DNA of 64,000 nucleotides from assembly GCA_937868765.1 (NCBI GenBank), contig CALMNL010000004.1, positions 62,001 to 126,000 of the forward strand, given 5' to 3'. Source of the stretch: an uncultured Desulfatitalea sp. GTDB taxonomy: Bacteria > Desulfobacterota > Desulfobacteria > Desulfobacterales > Desulfosarcinaceae. The notes beneath the pieces were generated by a model. That model saw nothing but the letters and a program-made list of their open reading frames with translations, was not told where the DNA came from and did not search any database. Positions 15,635-24,345 of this stretch are shown here, piece by piece (positions within the stretch are counted from its first letter, which is position 1; each line of letters begins with the position of its first letter). The position numbers and the translations under genes are program-made.

Positions 15635-16612
15635 CTATGACTGTAAGCCGCTGTCGATCTTCGGAGAAATTCTACCCAGGCCGGTCACAATTCTTACCTC
15701 CTTGTTAGGATTACTCTTGGCCTTGGCTTCCGCCTTTGAGCCGGCGGTAACGCACACAGGCTCCTTCCGGTCCTTGAGTGGCTTCAGTATCCTTTCAACA
15801 TGCAGCTTTTTATTCTGGTGATAACTGGCCGTCAGATCCTCTCCCGCAGGGCACACGGCCATGCAGTAGCTGCACCGGTAGGTCATTCTGAACATCAGGG
15901 ATTGCCACATCAAGGCCGTTTCCCGGTCATCAAAATGGCTGCGATATTCGGCCATGTCCTGGGAAGTAACCATGGCCTCTACCCAATTATGAAACCCGAT
16001 GAAATTATCCCGGTAGGTGTGGGTCAGGCAGGCCAAAAAATTAAAAGGCTGGTTCTTGGTGATAGCGCCGGTGGGGCAGACCGCAGCGCAGAGATTGCAA
16101 TTGATACAAGGGCTCTTGGCCAGCGGCAGATCGTAAGCATCAAACACCCCGTCCACCAGGATGCTGTCCAACGCGATGAAACCGCCCATCCTGGGGTGCA
16201 GGACCAGCCGGTTAAGGCCCATGTGCCCCAGGCCGGCCTCCACGGCCATGATCTTGTGGCTGACGTCCCATATCTTGGCGGGAATTCTGTTGACCGCCAT
16301 GGGCCACCCCTTGTTGACCACCACGCCCCGGATACCCAAGGTGTTCAAACGGCGCAGGATCTCACGTGCTACGCTGGCAATCCGGTCGCCTGTATGGTGA
16401 TACTCCTCGTTGGCCACGTACCGGGCCGGGCTCTGGAGGCTTTCCCGGTTGTTGGCCACGACGATGGAAATCACGCTGCGTGCCAAAGGGTAGACGTGCA
16501 GGATTCCCTCCCGCTCCTGCTGCAGCGATTTCCGGTCTATATCCACCAGCCCCACGTCATCGGCCCCCGCCTCCAGGCAGATTCTTTTTATTGCTTCAGC
16601 GGCATGGATCAT
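15635..16612 (-). CDS. QueG-like / reductive dehalogenase-like 4Fe-4S protein
   Basis: A 325-residue protein. The first half has the fold-specific GADDVGLVDID and YPLARSVISIVV of epoxyqueuosine reductase/reductive dehalogenase relatives, with EAGLGHMGLNRLVLHP as the corrinoid-domain signature. Two 4Fe-4S motifs follow: CINCNLCAAVCP and a shorter CSYCMAVCP. There is no twin-arginine signal, so it is cytoplasmic, and it lacks the QueG HEAT-repeat tail; it is probably a substrate reductase of unknown specificity. The start at 16612 is chosen because AGGGGAAGGG precedes that ATG; an upstream ATG at 16639 lacks one. The stop is TAG and the frame stays open beyond it (see 15479-15634). The ferredoxin-nitroreductase gene lies downstream on the same strand. 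Confidence 0.8.
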   Translation of the reverse strand: MIHAAEAIKRICLEAGADDVGLVDIDRKSLQQEREGILHVYPLARSVISIVVANNRESLQSPARYVANEEYHHTGDRIASVAREILRRLNTLGIRGVVVNKGWPMAVNRIPAKIWDVSHKIMAVEAGLGHMGLNRLVLHPRMGGFIALDSILVDGVFDAYDLPLAKSPCINCNLCAAVCPTGAITKNQPFNFLACLTHTYRDNFIGFHNWVEAMVTSQDMAEYRSHFDDRETALMWQSLMFRMTYRCSYCMAVCPAGEDLTASYHQNKKLHVERILKPLKDRKEPVCVTAGSKAEAKAKSNPNKEVRIVTGLGRISPKIDSGLQS

Positions 16613-17068
16613 GGTCCCTTCCCCTTCATTTCCATTCAATACATTCTTGACGCTTTAAACCGATTGCCCCATGGCTTCACTCATTGTTCGATGATTTTTA
16701 AGTTAGCACCAGAAGAGAAAAGGGAAAGTGGCATAAGTGACATATAGCGTGCAGATTCGGCCATGCGGTTTTTAGAGGGATAATGATGGTGAGAAGAATT
16801 AGCGCATCCACACCGCGAGGCTTAGCGGACAATCTAAATGAAGAATGTGGGTATCCTTTCCTTTGGTTGTATTCTCATATTACAGGTTTGGCCGGGCCTG
16901 TGTTATGAGGTTGATATCATCATCTTCCAATTTGTAGGCCTTCGATAGGCCTATATTGCCCATTTTGAGGTCAAAAACATCTTTTTAAGGTGCATAACGG
17001 CGCCGATTTTGATGCGATTGTATTTAAATCAATTGGTTGACTTGGTCCGACCCCGAAGAGGATGCCGA
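16613..17068 (-). other. 456-nt intergenic region, AT-richer, no gene seen
   Basis: No credible ORF or RNA gene was found. The stretch is AT-rich relative to the chromosome. It holds a small hairpin with arms TAGGCC/GGCCTA at 16935-16940 and 16948-16953 (7-nt loop, no T-tract). Near its right end, on the minus strand, 17054-17041 reads GGGGTCGGACCAAG. A related motif reading outward in the other direction occurs at 18376 beyond the next gene. These look like remnants of a mobile or REP-type element flanking the hydrolase gene. Confidence 0.4.
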
Positions 17069-18118
17069 TCATCGGGACGGCTCTAAATTCAACACCTCGG
17101 CTGCCGTACGCAGCCGCGAACGCGACCCGTCCACCAGCACGGGTGAGTCGGCGTCAGCACCGATCGGACCGGGCGCCATATCGGACCTGCCATTCTCCGC
17201 GTGGAGGAAGGCCGCCGCGACCCGGCCCGGCTGGTCCACCTGCAAGTAGTGGTTCGCACCCGGAACGAGGTAGAAGAGGTTCCGGCCGGGCTTGAGCATC
17301 AAGAAGTCGTTCCATACCTTGGTCGCCACCCGAGGCGGGGAGACGGTGTCGAGCATTCCCCAGATCAAGGTGGTGGGAACATCTGAAGCGGAAAGCCGTT
17401 CGAGCCAGTCGTGCTCATGCTCGGCGCGTTCAACGAGGTACTGGATCGTCTCGTGAAGGACCTTGACGCCGTCATTGTGCGCGAAGGTCATGGCAAGCGC
17501 GGCCACGTCAGGGTGCTCGGCTGGTCTGGGAGGCGAGAAGGTCGTCTCCCCCATGCCGGCAGCGAGCATTTCGGGTGTGAGAACCTCCAGCAGCGCGGGA
17601 GCGGTGGTGGCGCCGAGCACCTGATGCTGGAAGTCGGTGAGGTTCGACAACGGGAGAAGGATGTTGCCGTTGGTCAGCACCAGGTGGTCGATCACCGGAA
17701 GAGAAGTACGGTCGGGGCCATGATGGGCGCCCAGTACGTAGTTGAGGGCTACGCTCGCCCCCCGGTCGTGGGCGAGGACCACCAGTGACTCGGCACCGAT
17801 GATCTCGCGAACGTAGTAGTCGAGAAGCTCAGCGTCGCGAACCAGGCTGTAGCCCCAGCCTACAGGCTTGTCAGAGAATCCGTAGCCGGGGAAGTCCAAT
17901 GCGCAGACCCGGTAGTGGTCTTTGAGGAGATCGACGAGGTCGAACCAGTCGACGCTGCACGTCGGAAACCCGTGGACCAGCAGGAGCACGGGGCGGTCGG
18001 AGTCGCCCGCCTCCACATGGAAGATTGCCACTTCATCGGCATCGCCATAACGCGGCGCCCATCGGAAGTAGTCGCCTCGAGCCTGCCAGGCGGTAGCACG
18101 CTCAGAAACCCCTGTCAT
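17069..18118 (-). CDS. alpha/beta hydrolase, haloalkane dehalogenase / epoxide hydrolase type
   Basis: A 349-residue protein. The oxyanion-hole motif is VHGFPTCSVDW, the nucleophile elbow is AHDRGA with Asp as nucleophile (as in epoxide hydrolases and haloalkane dehalogenases, not Ser), the acid is in WGMLDTVSPP, and the catalytic His is in GANHYLQ. It therefore probably hydrolyses an epoxide or C-halogen bond; the exact substrate is not predictable. The start at 18118 has GGAGGG 5 nt upstream; the frame is open 4 codons further. The C-terminal 35 residues after the core are unusual. The gene stands alone between two non-coding stretches with outward GGGGTC motifs, and its style resembles actinobacterial homologues, suggesting transfer. 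Confidence 0.85.
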   Translation of the reverse strand: MTGVSERATAWQARGDYFRWAPRYGDADEVAIFHVEAGDSDRPVLLLVHGFPTCSVDWFDLVDLLKDHYRVCALDFPGYGFSDKPVGWGYSLVRDAELLDYYVREIIGAESLVVLAHDRGASVALNYVLGAHHGPDRTSLPVIDHLVLTNGNILLPLSNLTDFQHQVLGATTAPALLEVLTPEMLAAGMGETTFSPPRPAEHPDVAALAMTFAHNDGVKVLHETIQYLVERAEHEHDWLERLSASDVPTTLIWGMLDTVSPPRVATKVWNDFLMLKPGRNLFYLVPGANHYLQVDQPGRVAAAFLHAENGRSDMAPGPIGADADSPVLVDGSRSRLRTAAEVLNLEPSR

Positions 18119-18568
18119 GGTTCCCTCCAATCTGCTTCGTGGCGGCAGCTGGGAGGCTGTAGCCGGAACAACTTATGGCGCCAAGCGTCGGCCTGGCTCC
18201 TCCCCCCACTCCGGGGAAAGGAAAAAATTTTGAAAGCGATTATGTCAAAGATGCAATTGCGGGTCAATGCCCGGCCCCATACAGCATACTGTATGGGGCC
18301 GGGCATTGACTGGTGACGGTACCCGAAGCTGACGGTAAATACCTGCCGAGCTTCACCGAAGCCGGCGGGCCTGAAGGGGTCAGGTCTGCCCTTGACGCAT
18401 TTGGGAGAAAAATAGGGATAGCCATGATTTTTTATCTTTCCCCATACTGCCTCAGGTGGGCCATTGATATTCCCCGATTTCCTGCAGGAGTTTCCGCCTT
18501 TGGAAACCCCAGATATGTCTTTAATATCCAATAAAATTTCTACATCCAGAATTTGCCATTACATACCG
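18119..18568 (-). other. 450-nt intergenic region with hairpin and GGGGTC motif
   Basis: No supported gene. The stretch contains a long perfect hairpin (18263-18310, listed separately) and, 66 nt to its right, a plus-strand motif GGGGTCAGGTCTGCCCTTG (from 18376). Motifs of this kind accompany REP-type elements and their transposases, but no transposase gene is present. Confidence 0.4.
18263..18310. repeat. perfect 22-bp inverted repeat with 4-nt loop
   Basis: The arms at 18263-18284 and 18289-18310 are exact reverse complements, separated by CATA. The arm begins GTCAATGCCCGG and ends CATACAG. There is no T-tract on either side, so it is not a classical intrinsic terminator for either neighbour. 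The length and perfection suggest a REP-like element, a mobile-element end, or a recently formed palindrome. Confidence 0.85.
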
Positions 18569-19828
18569 CTATCGTAAAGCTCGGTCGCCGTCCGACGTTT
18601 CTATCAGCTTTCGCGGGACTGTGGTCAGTAGTTCGCAGCCGGTATCGGTGACCAGTATCATGTCTTCCAGTTTAACCGCACCGAAAGCAGGATCGAGGAT
18701 ATGCAGTTCAATGGCCAGAACGAATCCCTGGTCAATTACGGTTTTATCCGACAGAGCAAGCAGGGGCGGCTCGTTGCATTCCAGGCCTACGCCATGGCCG
18801 ACCAGATGACTTTTCCGGCCATTTCCGAGATACAAAAAATGTTCCGCAACACCGAGCTGTTCCGCTTTATGCACAGCGGCGGCGTATACCTCCGATGCCT
18901 CGATTCCCGGACGGATCAGGTCGATCAGGTGATCCGAAATCGTCAGGATCGCCTGGAACATGCGGTGGGCTTCTTTGGACGCCTTTCCGAGGGCGTAGGT
19001 TCTGGTTTGGTCGGCATGATATCCTTTTACCAAAGCCGGAATATCCACAATCAGCAGATCACCCTGTTTAATGCGCCGCAGCGAAGGGCCAGCCGGCACC
19101 GCCGCACTGAGACCGATGCCGGTCAAGCTGAGCAACGCCCCGCTTGGATTGGTAAGGTTGCCGCCCGAAGCCATTGGACCGGTGCTCATGTAAAAATCAG
19201 GATGTCGGAAGAAAAAGGTTCCTTCGTGACCGGCCAGCCGGTGGGCATATTCCACGGCAGCCGCGAGTTCCAGTTCGCTGGTTCCAGGTTTTAAATTGGA
19301 CAGCACGGCTTCATAGCCGGCATGAACCGCCCGACACGCCTCTCGAATGCAGGAAATTTCGGTGGGCTCTTTTCGCTTGCGCTGTTCTAAAACAATAGGC
19401 GAGATATTGATCAGCTTGAAGTCTGAAAATACTTCCCGCAATCCTTCGACTTGAGCAACCGGTAATATGTCCAATTGGGTGCCGAGACACTTGCAGGAGA
19501 TTTGCGGCAGTATTCGGCTTTTTATTTTGTCTATCTTCCGTTCTTCTATGATTTTGTGCTGTTGGATGAAGGACTCTTGAAGCGCGAAATGGATCCCGTG
19601 GCGCACGAAAAGATAATAATCATCCTGCAGGACCACCAAAAAGCTGGGCTGAGCGGTCCCTGAATAGTACAGCACATCACGAGAGAAGACGATCCATGCC
19701 ACGCCTATAGCCTGTTGCCGCATCACGGTTTGCAGTGCGGCAATGCGTCCAAGCAGTTCTTTGGGATCTGGCGCCTGGGCAGGGCTTCGATGCCAAAGCG
19801 GGTTTTGCAGGAATGCATCCTTTTTCAT
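18569..19828 (-). CDS. M24-family metallopeptidase (Xaa-Pro dipeptidase / creatinase-like)
   Basis: A 419-residue protein with the two-domain creatinase layout: an N-terminal domain (about 1-165) and a pita-bread C-terminal domain. Metal-ligand segments are visible: VDIPALVKGYHADQTRTY (two Asp), VGHGVGLECNE (His), AIELHI (Glu) and KLEDMILV (Glu). All five ligands appear to be kept, so it should be an active metalloenzyme, cleaving Xaa-Pro bonds or a related substrate; creatinase-type non-peptidases cannot be excluded. AAGGA lies 5-6 nt upstream of the ATG. It follows rsmA on the same strand with a 54-nt gap and has lower GC than rsmA, so it may belong to the accessory block. Confidence 0.85.
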   Translation of the reverse strand: MKKDAFLQNPLWHRSPAQAPDPKELLGRIAALQTVMRQQAIGVAWIVFSRDVLYYSGTAQPSFLVVLQDDYYLFVRHGIHFALQESFIQQHKIIEERKIDKIKSRILPQISCKCLGTQLDILPVAQVEGLREVFSDFKLINISPIVLEQRKRKEPTEISCIREACRAVHAGYEAVLSNLKPGTSELELAAAVEYAHRLAGHEGTFFFRHPDFYMSTGPMASGGNLTNPSGALLSLTGIGLSAAVPAGPSLRRIKQGDLLIVDIPALVKGYHADQTRTYALGKASKEAHRMFQAILTISDHLIDLIRPGIEASEVYAAAVHKAEQLGVAEHFLYLGNGRKSHLVGHGVGLECNEPPLLALSDKTVIDQGFVLAIELHILDPAFGAVKLEDMILVTDTGCELLTTVPRKLIETSDGDRALR

Positions 19829-19882
19829 AGTGGTCCTTAGCGCCCCCCTGGAACCTTTGGGCCACCGATAGCGCCCGGCGAG

Positions 19883-20734
19883 TTATCCGCGCAAATACTT
19901 TTCTACGGTATCGGTCAGCCTCACAAATTCGCTGACGCTCAAGGTCTCGGCCCGCCGCATGGGATCGATGCCGGCCTGGGTCAGGACGGCGAGCGCTCCC
20001 TGGCTGCCCAGCTGGGGCATGCCGCCGGCCAGGGCGTTGCGCAGCGTCTTGCGCCGCTGGCCGAAGGCGGCCTGGACCACACGCACCATCAGGGCCTCGT
20101 CGCCCACGCGCGGTTCGATGTGGGTCTTGAAGACGATCCCGAGCACCACTGATCCCACCTTGGGCTTGGGGAAGAACATCTCGGCCCGGACCTCACGCAG
20201 CAGCTTGAGTTCGGCACAGTAGCCCAGCAGGACCGAGAGCCGGCCGTAGGCTTTGGTTCCCGGACCGGCGATCAGCCGCTCGGCCAGCTCCTTTTGGAAC
20301 ATCAGCGCGGCGCGCTTTACGGCGGCGCGTTCGGTGACCAGTTTGACCATTACCTGGGAGGATATATTGTAAGGCAAATTGCCGATGACGGTCAGCGGCT
20401 GCCCCATTTCGGCGGCCAGTTGACCCAGGTCCAGGGCAAGGATGTTCTGGTTGCGCACCTCGACGTGCTCCAGCGCCTGGGCCAGCAGCTCGGCGCGCAG
20501 CAGGGGCACCAGATGGGGGTCCTTTTCGACCGCCACCAGGCGCCGGGTGCGGCGGCCGGCGGCCAAGGTCATGGCGCCCAGGCCGGCGCCGATCTCCAGC
20601 ACGGCGTCGTCGGGGCTGATGCCGGCCAGGTCGACGATCTTCTCGGCCAGGCTGGGCTCGGTCAGAAAATTCTGACCCAGTTCCTTACGGGCGCGCAGGT
20701 TCCAGGCTTTTAGAAGGGCATGGGGAGCGGTCAT
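19883..20734 (-). CDS. rsmA: 16S rRNA dimethyladenosine transferase
   Basis: A 283-residue protein of the KsgA/Dim1 family. It has the family N-terminus KELGQNFLTE, the SAM-binding motif VLEIGAGLGAMT, the target-adenine motif IGNLPYNISSQ, and the conserved FFPKPKVGSVV followed by FGQRRKTLRNAL. It dimethylates A1518 and A1519 of 16S rRNA late in small-subunit assembly. AAGGAAACC lies upstream of the ATG. The gene is transcribed divergently from the small HTH gene at 20932. Confidence 0.96.
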   Translation of the reverse strand: MTAPHALLKAWNLRARKELGQNFLTEPSLAEKIVDLAGISPDDAVLEIGAGLGAMTLAAGRRTRRLVAVEKDPHLVPLLRAELLAQALEHVEVRNQNILALDLGQLAAEMGQPLTVIGNLPYNISSQVMVKLVTERAAVKRAALMFQKELAERLIAGPGTKAYGRLSVLLGYCAELKLLREVRAEMFFPKPKVGSVVLGIVFKTHIEPRVGDEALMVRVVQAAFGQRRKTLRNALAGGMPQLGSQGALAVLTQAGIDPMRRAETLSVSEFVRLTDTVEKYLRG

Positions 20735-20877
20735 GGCGGTGGTTTCCTTGCCGAATAATCCGGGTCATTCGGCGCGGAAGCTAACACAGGCCGCTTGTCG
20801 ATTCAATCGTTATGCCGTCTTATGCCCTTTCCCTTGACTTTTGGGCCGTGATTCATTAGTCATGCAGGGACTTAGCC

Positions 20878-20904
20878 AATAGTTACTAAAATATCTAATA
20901 GTTA
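20878..20904. repeat. short direct repeat in AT-rich promoter region
   Basis: AATAGTTA occurs at 20878-20885 and again at 20897-20904, 19 bp start to start, around a possible -10 box TAAAAT (20887-20892). The pair lies in the rsmA/HTH divergent gap, about 30-55 nt upstream of the HTH gene. Two half-sites on roughly one DNA face would fit an operator, possibly autoregulatory, but this is inference. Confidence 0.35.
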
Positions 20905-20931
20905 GAGCGACACTTTCCCGGAGAGGTGCAC

Positions 20932-21306
20932 ATGGCCAAAAAGAAGGGCAAATCGGTCAGCTTCGATGCCATGGTCAAATTCTTCATGCAAAGCTACCAC
21001 ATTCCCACCAAGCGGGACATCGAGGGGATCAATGCCCGACTGGAGCGCATCGAACGTATGCTCCAGGCCCACGGTCCGGCCCGCACGCGCCGCGCCGCCG
21101 GGGTTCAGAACGGTGACAAGCAAACCGCCGAAACCGCCTCCAACGCGGTGCTCGAGATCATCCGCCGCCATCCGGACGGGGTGGGATTTTCCGAGATCCA
21201 GACGCAAACCGGATTCGGCGAGAAAAAGCTGCGAAACATTTTGTTTCGGCTGCATAAATTGGATAGGATCAAACGCAAGCGCCGCGGGGTTTACCAGCAA
21301 GCTTGA
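20932..21306 (+). CDS. small protein with coiled coil and winged-helix-like C-terminus
   Basis: A 124-residue protein. The start MAKKKGK is a basic head, preceded by GGAGAGG at 5 nt. Residues about 10-50 (FDAMVKFFMQSYHIPTKRD, then an INARLERIERML helix) look like a short amphipathic coiled coil. A basic linker follows, and residues 68-124 look like a winged helix (ASNAVLEIIRRHPDGVGFSE ... KKLRNILFRLHKLDRIKRKR). It is probably a small DNA-binding regulator or nucleoid protein. I do not recognise a named family. It sits upstream of the M16C protease, separated by 41 nt. Confidence 0.7.
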   Translation: MAKKKGKSVSFDAMVKFFMQSYHIPTKRDIEGINARLERIERMLQAHGPARTRRAAGVQNGDKQTAETASNAVLEIIRRHPDGVGFSEIQTQTGFGEKKLRNILFRLHKLDRIKRKRRGVYQQA

Positions 21307-21347
21307 GCCGCGGTCGTGACCCACTACCCCCAATTGAAAGAAGAGCC

Positions 21348-24338
21348 ATGACGCTGCCCAGCGATCCCAACAATCCAGGCCTCAAGGCCGGTGACACCCT
21401 CAGCGGATATCGCATCGAACGCATCACCCGTCTGCCCGAGCTGGACGCCCTGGTCTACCGGCTGGCACATCCGGCCACCGGCGCCCGCCACCTGCATATC
21501 AGCACCAAGGATCAGGAGAACACTTTCGGGGTGACGTTCAAGACCGTGCCCACCGACTCCACGGGCGTGGCCCACATCCTGGAGCATACGGTCCTGTGCG
21601 GCTCACGCCTCTTTCCGGTGCGCGATCCGTTTTTCTCCATGCTCAAGCGGAGCCTGAGCACCTTCATGAACGCCTTCACGGCCTCCGACTGGACCATGTA
21701 CCCCTTCGCCACCCAGAATCGCAAAGACTTCTACAACCTGATGGATGTCTATCTGGATGCGGCCTTTTTCCCTAATCTGGACGAACTGAGCTTCAAGCAG
21801 GAGGGACACCGCCTGGAGATCGAGCCGGATGCCGCGGCCCCGGATCGAGGCCAGCTGGTGCACAAGGGCGTGGTCTACAATGAAATGAAAGGGGCCATGT
21901 CTTCGCCGGACCAGGTCATGGGCCGGTCGATGCTCAACGCCCTTTATCCGGATACCACCTACAGCAACAACTCGGGCGGCGACCCGGCGGTGATCCCCCA
22001 GCTGACCTACGCCCAGCTCAAGGCGTTTCACCAGCGCCACTACCACCCCAGCAACGCGTATTTCTACACCTATGGGAATCTGCCGCTCAAAGATCATCTG
22101 GCTTTTATCGCCGATAAGATCATGCGCCATTTCCAGCGCATCGACCCGGACACCGATGTGCCGGCCCAGCCCCGCTGGGACGCGCCGCGCACGGCACGCT
22201 ACACCTACCCGCTGGCCGCCGGCGAGGATCCCGGCCGCAAGTGCCAGGTCTCTTTGGGCTGGCTGACCTGCGACATCCGGGATACGTTCGAAGTGCTCTG
22301 CCTCACGGTGATCGAGCAGATCCTGCTGGGCAATGCGGCTTCGCCGCTGCGCAAGGCGCTGATGGATTCGGGCCTGGGCAGCACCCTGAGCGACGGCAGC
22401 GGCTACGACGCCGACAACCGCGACACGGCTTTCTCCTGCGGCCTGAAGGACACCACCGAGGATTCGGCCGCGGCCGTGGAGCAGATCGTTTTCGACACGC
22501 TCAACCGCCTGGTGGGCGAGGGATTGGACCCGGAGCTCATCGCTTCGGCCATTCATCAGATCGAATTTCACCGCAAGGAGGTCTCCAACACCCCCTATCC
22601 TTACGGCATCAAATTGCTGCTGATGACCATCGGCAGCTGGCTGCACGGCGGCGATCCCGAACGCATCCTACAGTTGGATGCCGATTTCCAGCGCCTGCAC
22701 CGGGAGATCGCCAGCGGGCCGTTTCTCGAAGGCCGCATCCGGCGCTATCTCATCGACAACCCCCACCGCGTGCGACTGCTGCTGTCGCCGGACCAGACCA
22801 AGGCCCAGGTCGAAGAGAAGCAGCTCCGGCAAACCCTGGACAGCCTGCTGCAGACCCTGAGCGGTGACGAGCGTCGCCGGATCGATACCGATGCCCAAGC
22901 GCTCAAGGCACGCCAGGAGCACACCGAAGATGTCTCCTGCCTGCCCACCCTGGCCCTGGCCGATATCCCGCCCCAGGTGCAGATCTGCCTGCCCAGCGAC
23001 GTGGTCCCCCACCCGCCCCTGTGGCGCTACGCGCTGCCGACCTCGGGCATCTACTACCTCAACGGCGCCGCCGGCGCGGCGGCCGTGCCCGCGGAACTGA
23101 TGCCCTGGGTGCCCTTCTTCTGCTACGCTTTCACCAAGATGGGAACCCGGCAAAGCGACTATGTGCGGTTGGCCCGGCGCATCGACGCCGTCACCGGCGG
23201 CCTGGGGCTCAGCGCCCAGGCGCGGGTGCTGTGCGATCAGAGCCAGCGCTGCCTGCCGCTGATCCAGCTTTCGGCCAAGTGCCTGAGCCGCAACATCGGC
23301 CCCATGTACGGCATCGTCGAGGAGCTGATCGCCGAGTTCGACAACAAAGACCTGGTCCGGCTGAAGCAATTGCTGGGCGAATACCGCTCCGGCCTGGAGA
23401 CCATGATCGTGCAGAACGGCCACCGGCTGGCGATCTCCCTCTCGTCGCGCGCCTTCGGGCCCACCAACTGGCTGGCCGAGACGTGGAGCGGCATCCACCA
23501 GGTGCGCACCGTGCGCGCCCTGGACGCCCAGAAGGACGATGCCCGCCTGGCCGAACTGGCCGGCCACCTTGCGACCATCGCCCGGGCCGTCTTCACCCCG
23601 GACAACTTCATCATGGCCGCCATCGGCGAAGCCGATGCGGTGGACGCGGCCCGCGACCGCACCGGCCAGAGCCGGGTGCTGACCGCATTCCGGCGCGAAC
23701 GGCCGCACACCACCTTCCCGCTGCTGGAGATGCAGATGCAGGCGGCACCGCCCTACGAGGGGTGGAGCACCTCCACGGCCGTCGCCTTCGTGGCCCAGAC
23801 CACCCCCAGCGTGGCCCTGGGCCACCCCGACGCCCCCTCGCTGGCAGTGCTCGGCAAGATGCTGCGCTCGCTCTACCTGCACCGCGAAATCCGCGAAAAA
23901 GGAGGCGCTTACGGCGGCTTCGCGCTCTACAATCCGGAAAACGGGCTCTTCAGCCTGGCTTCGTACCGCGACCCGCACATCGTTCAGACCCTGAAAGTCT
24001 ATGCCGGCGCAGCCGACTTCATCCGCTCGGCGTCGATCAGCGACGAAGACATCAAAGAGGCGGTGCTGCAGGTCTGCTCGGAGATCGACAAGCCCGACCC
24101 ACCCGGACCGGCCGCCCGCAAGGCCTTCTTCCGCATGATCGTGGGCCTGGACGATGAAGCCCGCCAGGCCTTCAAGGCCCAGCTGCTGCAGGTCACCCGG
24201 GCGCGGGTGCTGGTGGTCTGCGATAAATATCTGGGCGGAGCGGATCACTGGGGGGTTTCGGTGATCGCGGGCCAGGAACATCTGGCCGCGGCCAACGAGC
24301 AGCTGCACGCTCGGCCCCTGGCCCTGCAATCCATTTGA
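21348..24338 (+). CDS. M16C-family metalloprotease (presequence protease / PreP type)
   Basis: A 996-residue protein of the M16C length class. The inverted zinc motif HxxEH is intact (H76, E79, H80 in HILEHTVLCGS), and FSMLKRSLSTFMNAFTASDW follows as in PreP/Cym1. The second half carries the inactive partner domain and EKGGAYGG near residue 850, the substrate-binding segment. These proteases form a closed chamber and degrade short unfolded peptides, such as cleaved signal or targeting peptides. No signal peptide is seen, so it is cytoplasmic. The start at 21348 has AGAAGAG upstream. A tatC-like gene follows after 7 nt. Confidence 0.92.
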   Translation: MTLPSDPNNPGLKAGDTLSGYRIERITRLPELDALVYRLAHPATGARHLHISTKDQENTFGVTFKTVPTDSTGVAHILEHTVLCGSRLFPVRDPFFSMLKRSLSTFMNAFTASDWTMYPFATQNRKDFYNLMDVYLDAAFFPNLDELSFKQEGHRLEIEPDAAAPDRGQLVHKGVVYNEMKGAMSSPDQVMGRSMLNALYPDTTYSNNSGGDPAVIPQLTYAQLKAFHQRHYHPSNAYFYTYGNLPLKDHLAFIADKIMRHFQRIDPDTDVPAQPRWDAPRTARYTYPLAAGEDPGRKCQVSLGWLTCDIRDTFEVLCLTVIEQILLGNAASPLRKALMDSGLGSTLSDGSGYDADNRDTAFSCGLKDTTEDSAAAVEQIVFDTLNRLVGEGLDPELIASAIHQIEFHRKEVSNTPYPYGIKLLLMTIGSWLHGGDPERILQLDADFQRLHREIASGPFLEGRIRRYLIDNPHRVRLLLSPDQTKAQVEEKQLRQTLDSLLQTLSGDERRRIDTDAQALKARQEHTEDVSCLPTLALADIPPQVQICLPSDVVPHPPLWRYALPTSGIYYLNGAAGAAAVPAELMPWVPFFCYAFTKMGTRQSDYVRLARRIDAVTGGLGLSAQARVLCDQSQRCLPLIQLSAKCLSRNIGPMYGIVEELIAEFDNKDLVRLKQLLGEYRSGLETMIVQNGHRLAISLSSRAFGPTNWLAETWSGIHQVRTVRALDAQKDDARLAELAGHLATIARAVFTPDNFIMAAIGEADAVDAARDRTGQSRVLTAFRRERPHTTFPLLEMQMQAAPPYEGWSTSTAVAFVAQTTPSVALGHPDAPSLAVLGKMLRSLYLHREIREKGGAYGGFALYNPENGLFSLASYRDPHIVQTLKVYAGAADFIRSASISDEDIKEAVLQVCSEIDKPDPPGPAARKAFFRMIVGLDDEARQAFKAQLLQVTRARVLVVCDKYLGGADHWGVSVIAGQEHLAAANEQLHARPLALQSI

Positions 24339-24345
24339 AGGGTTC

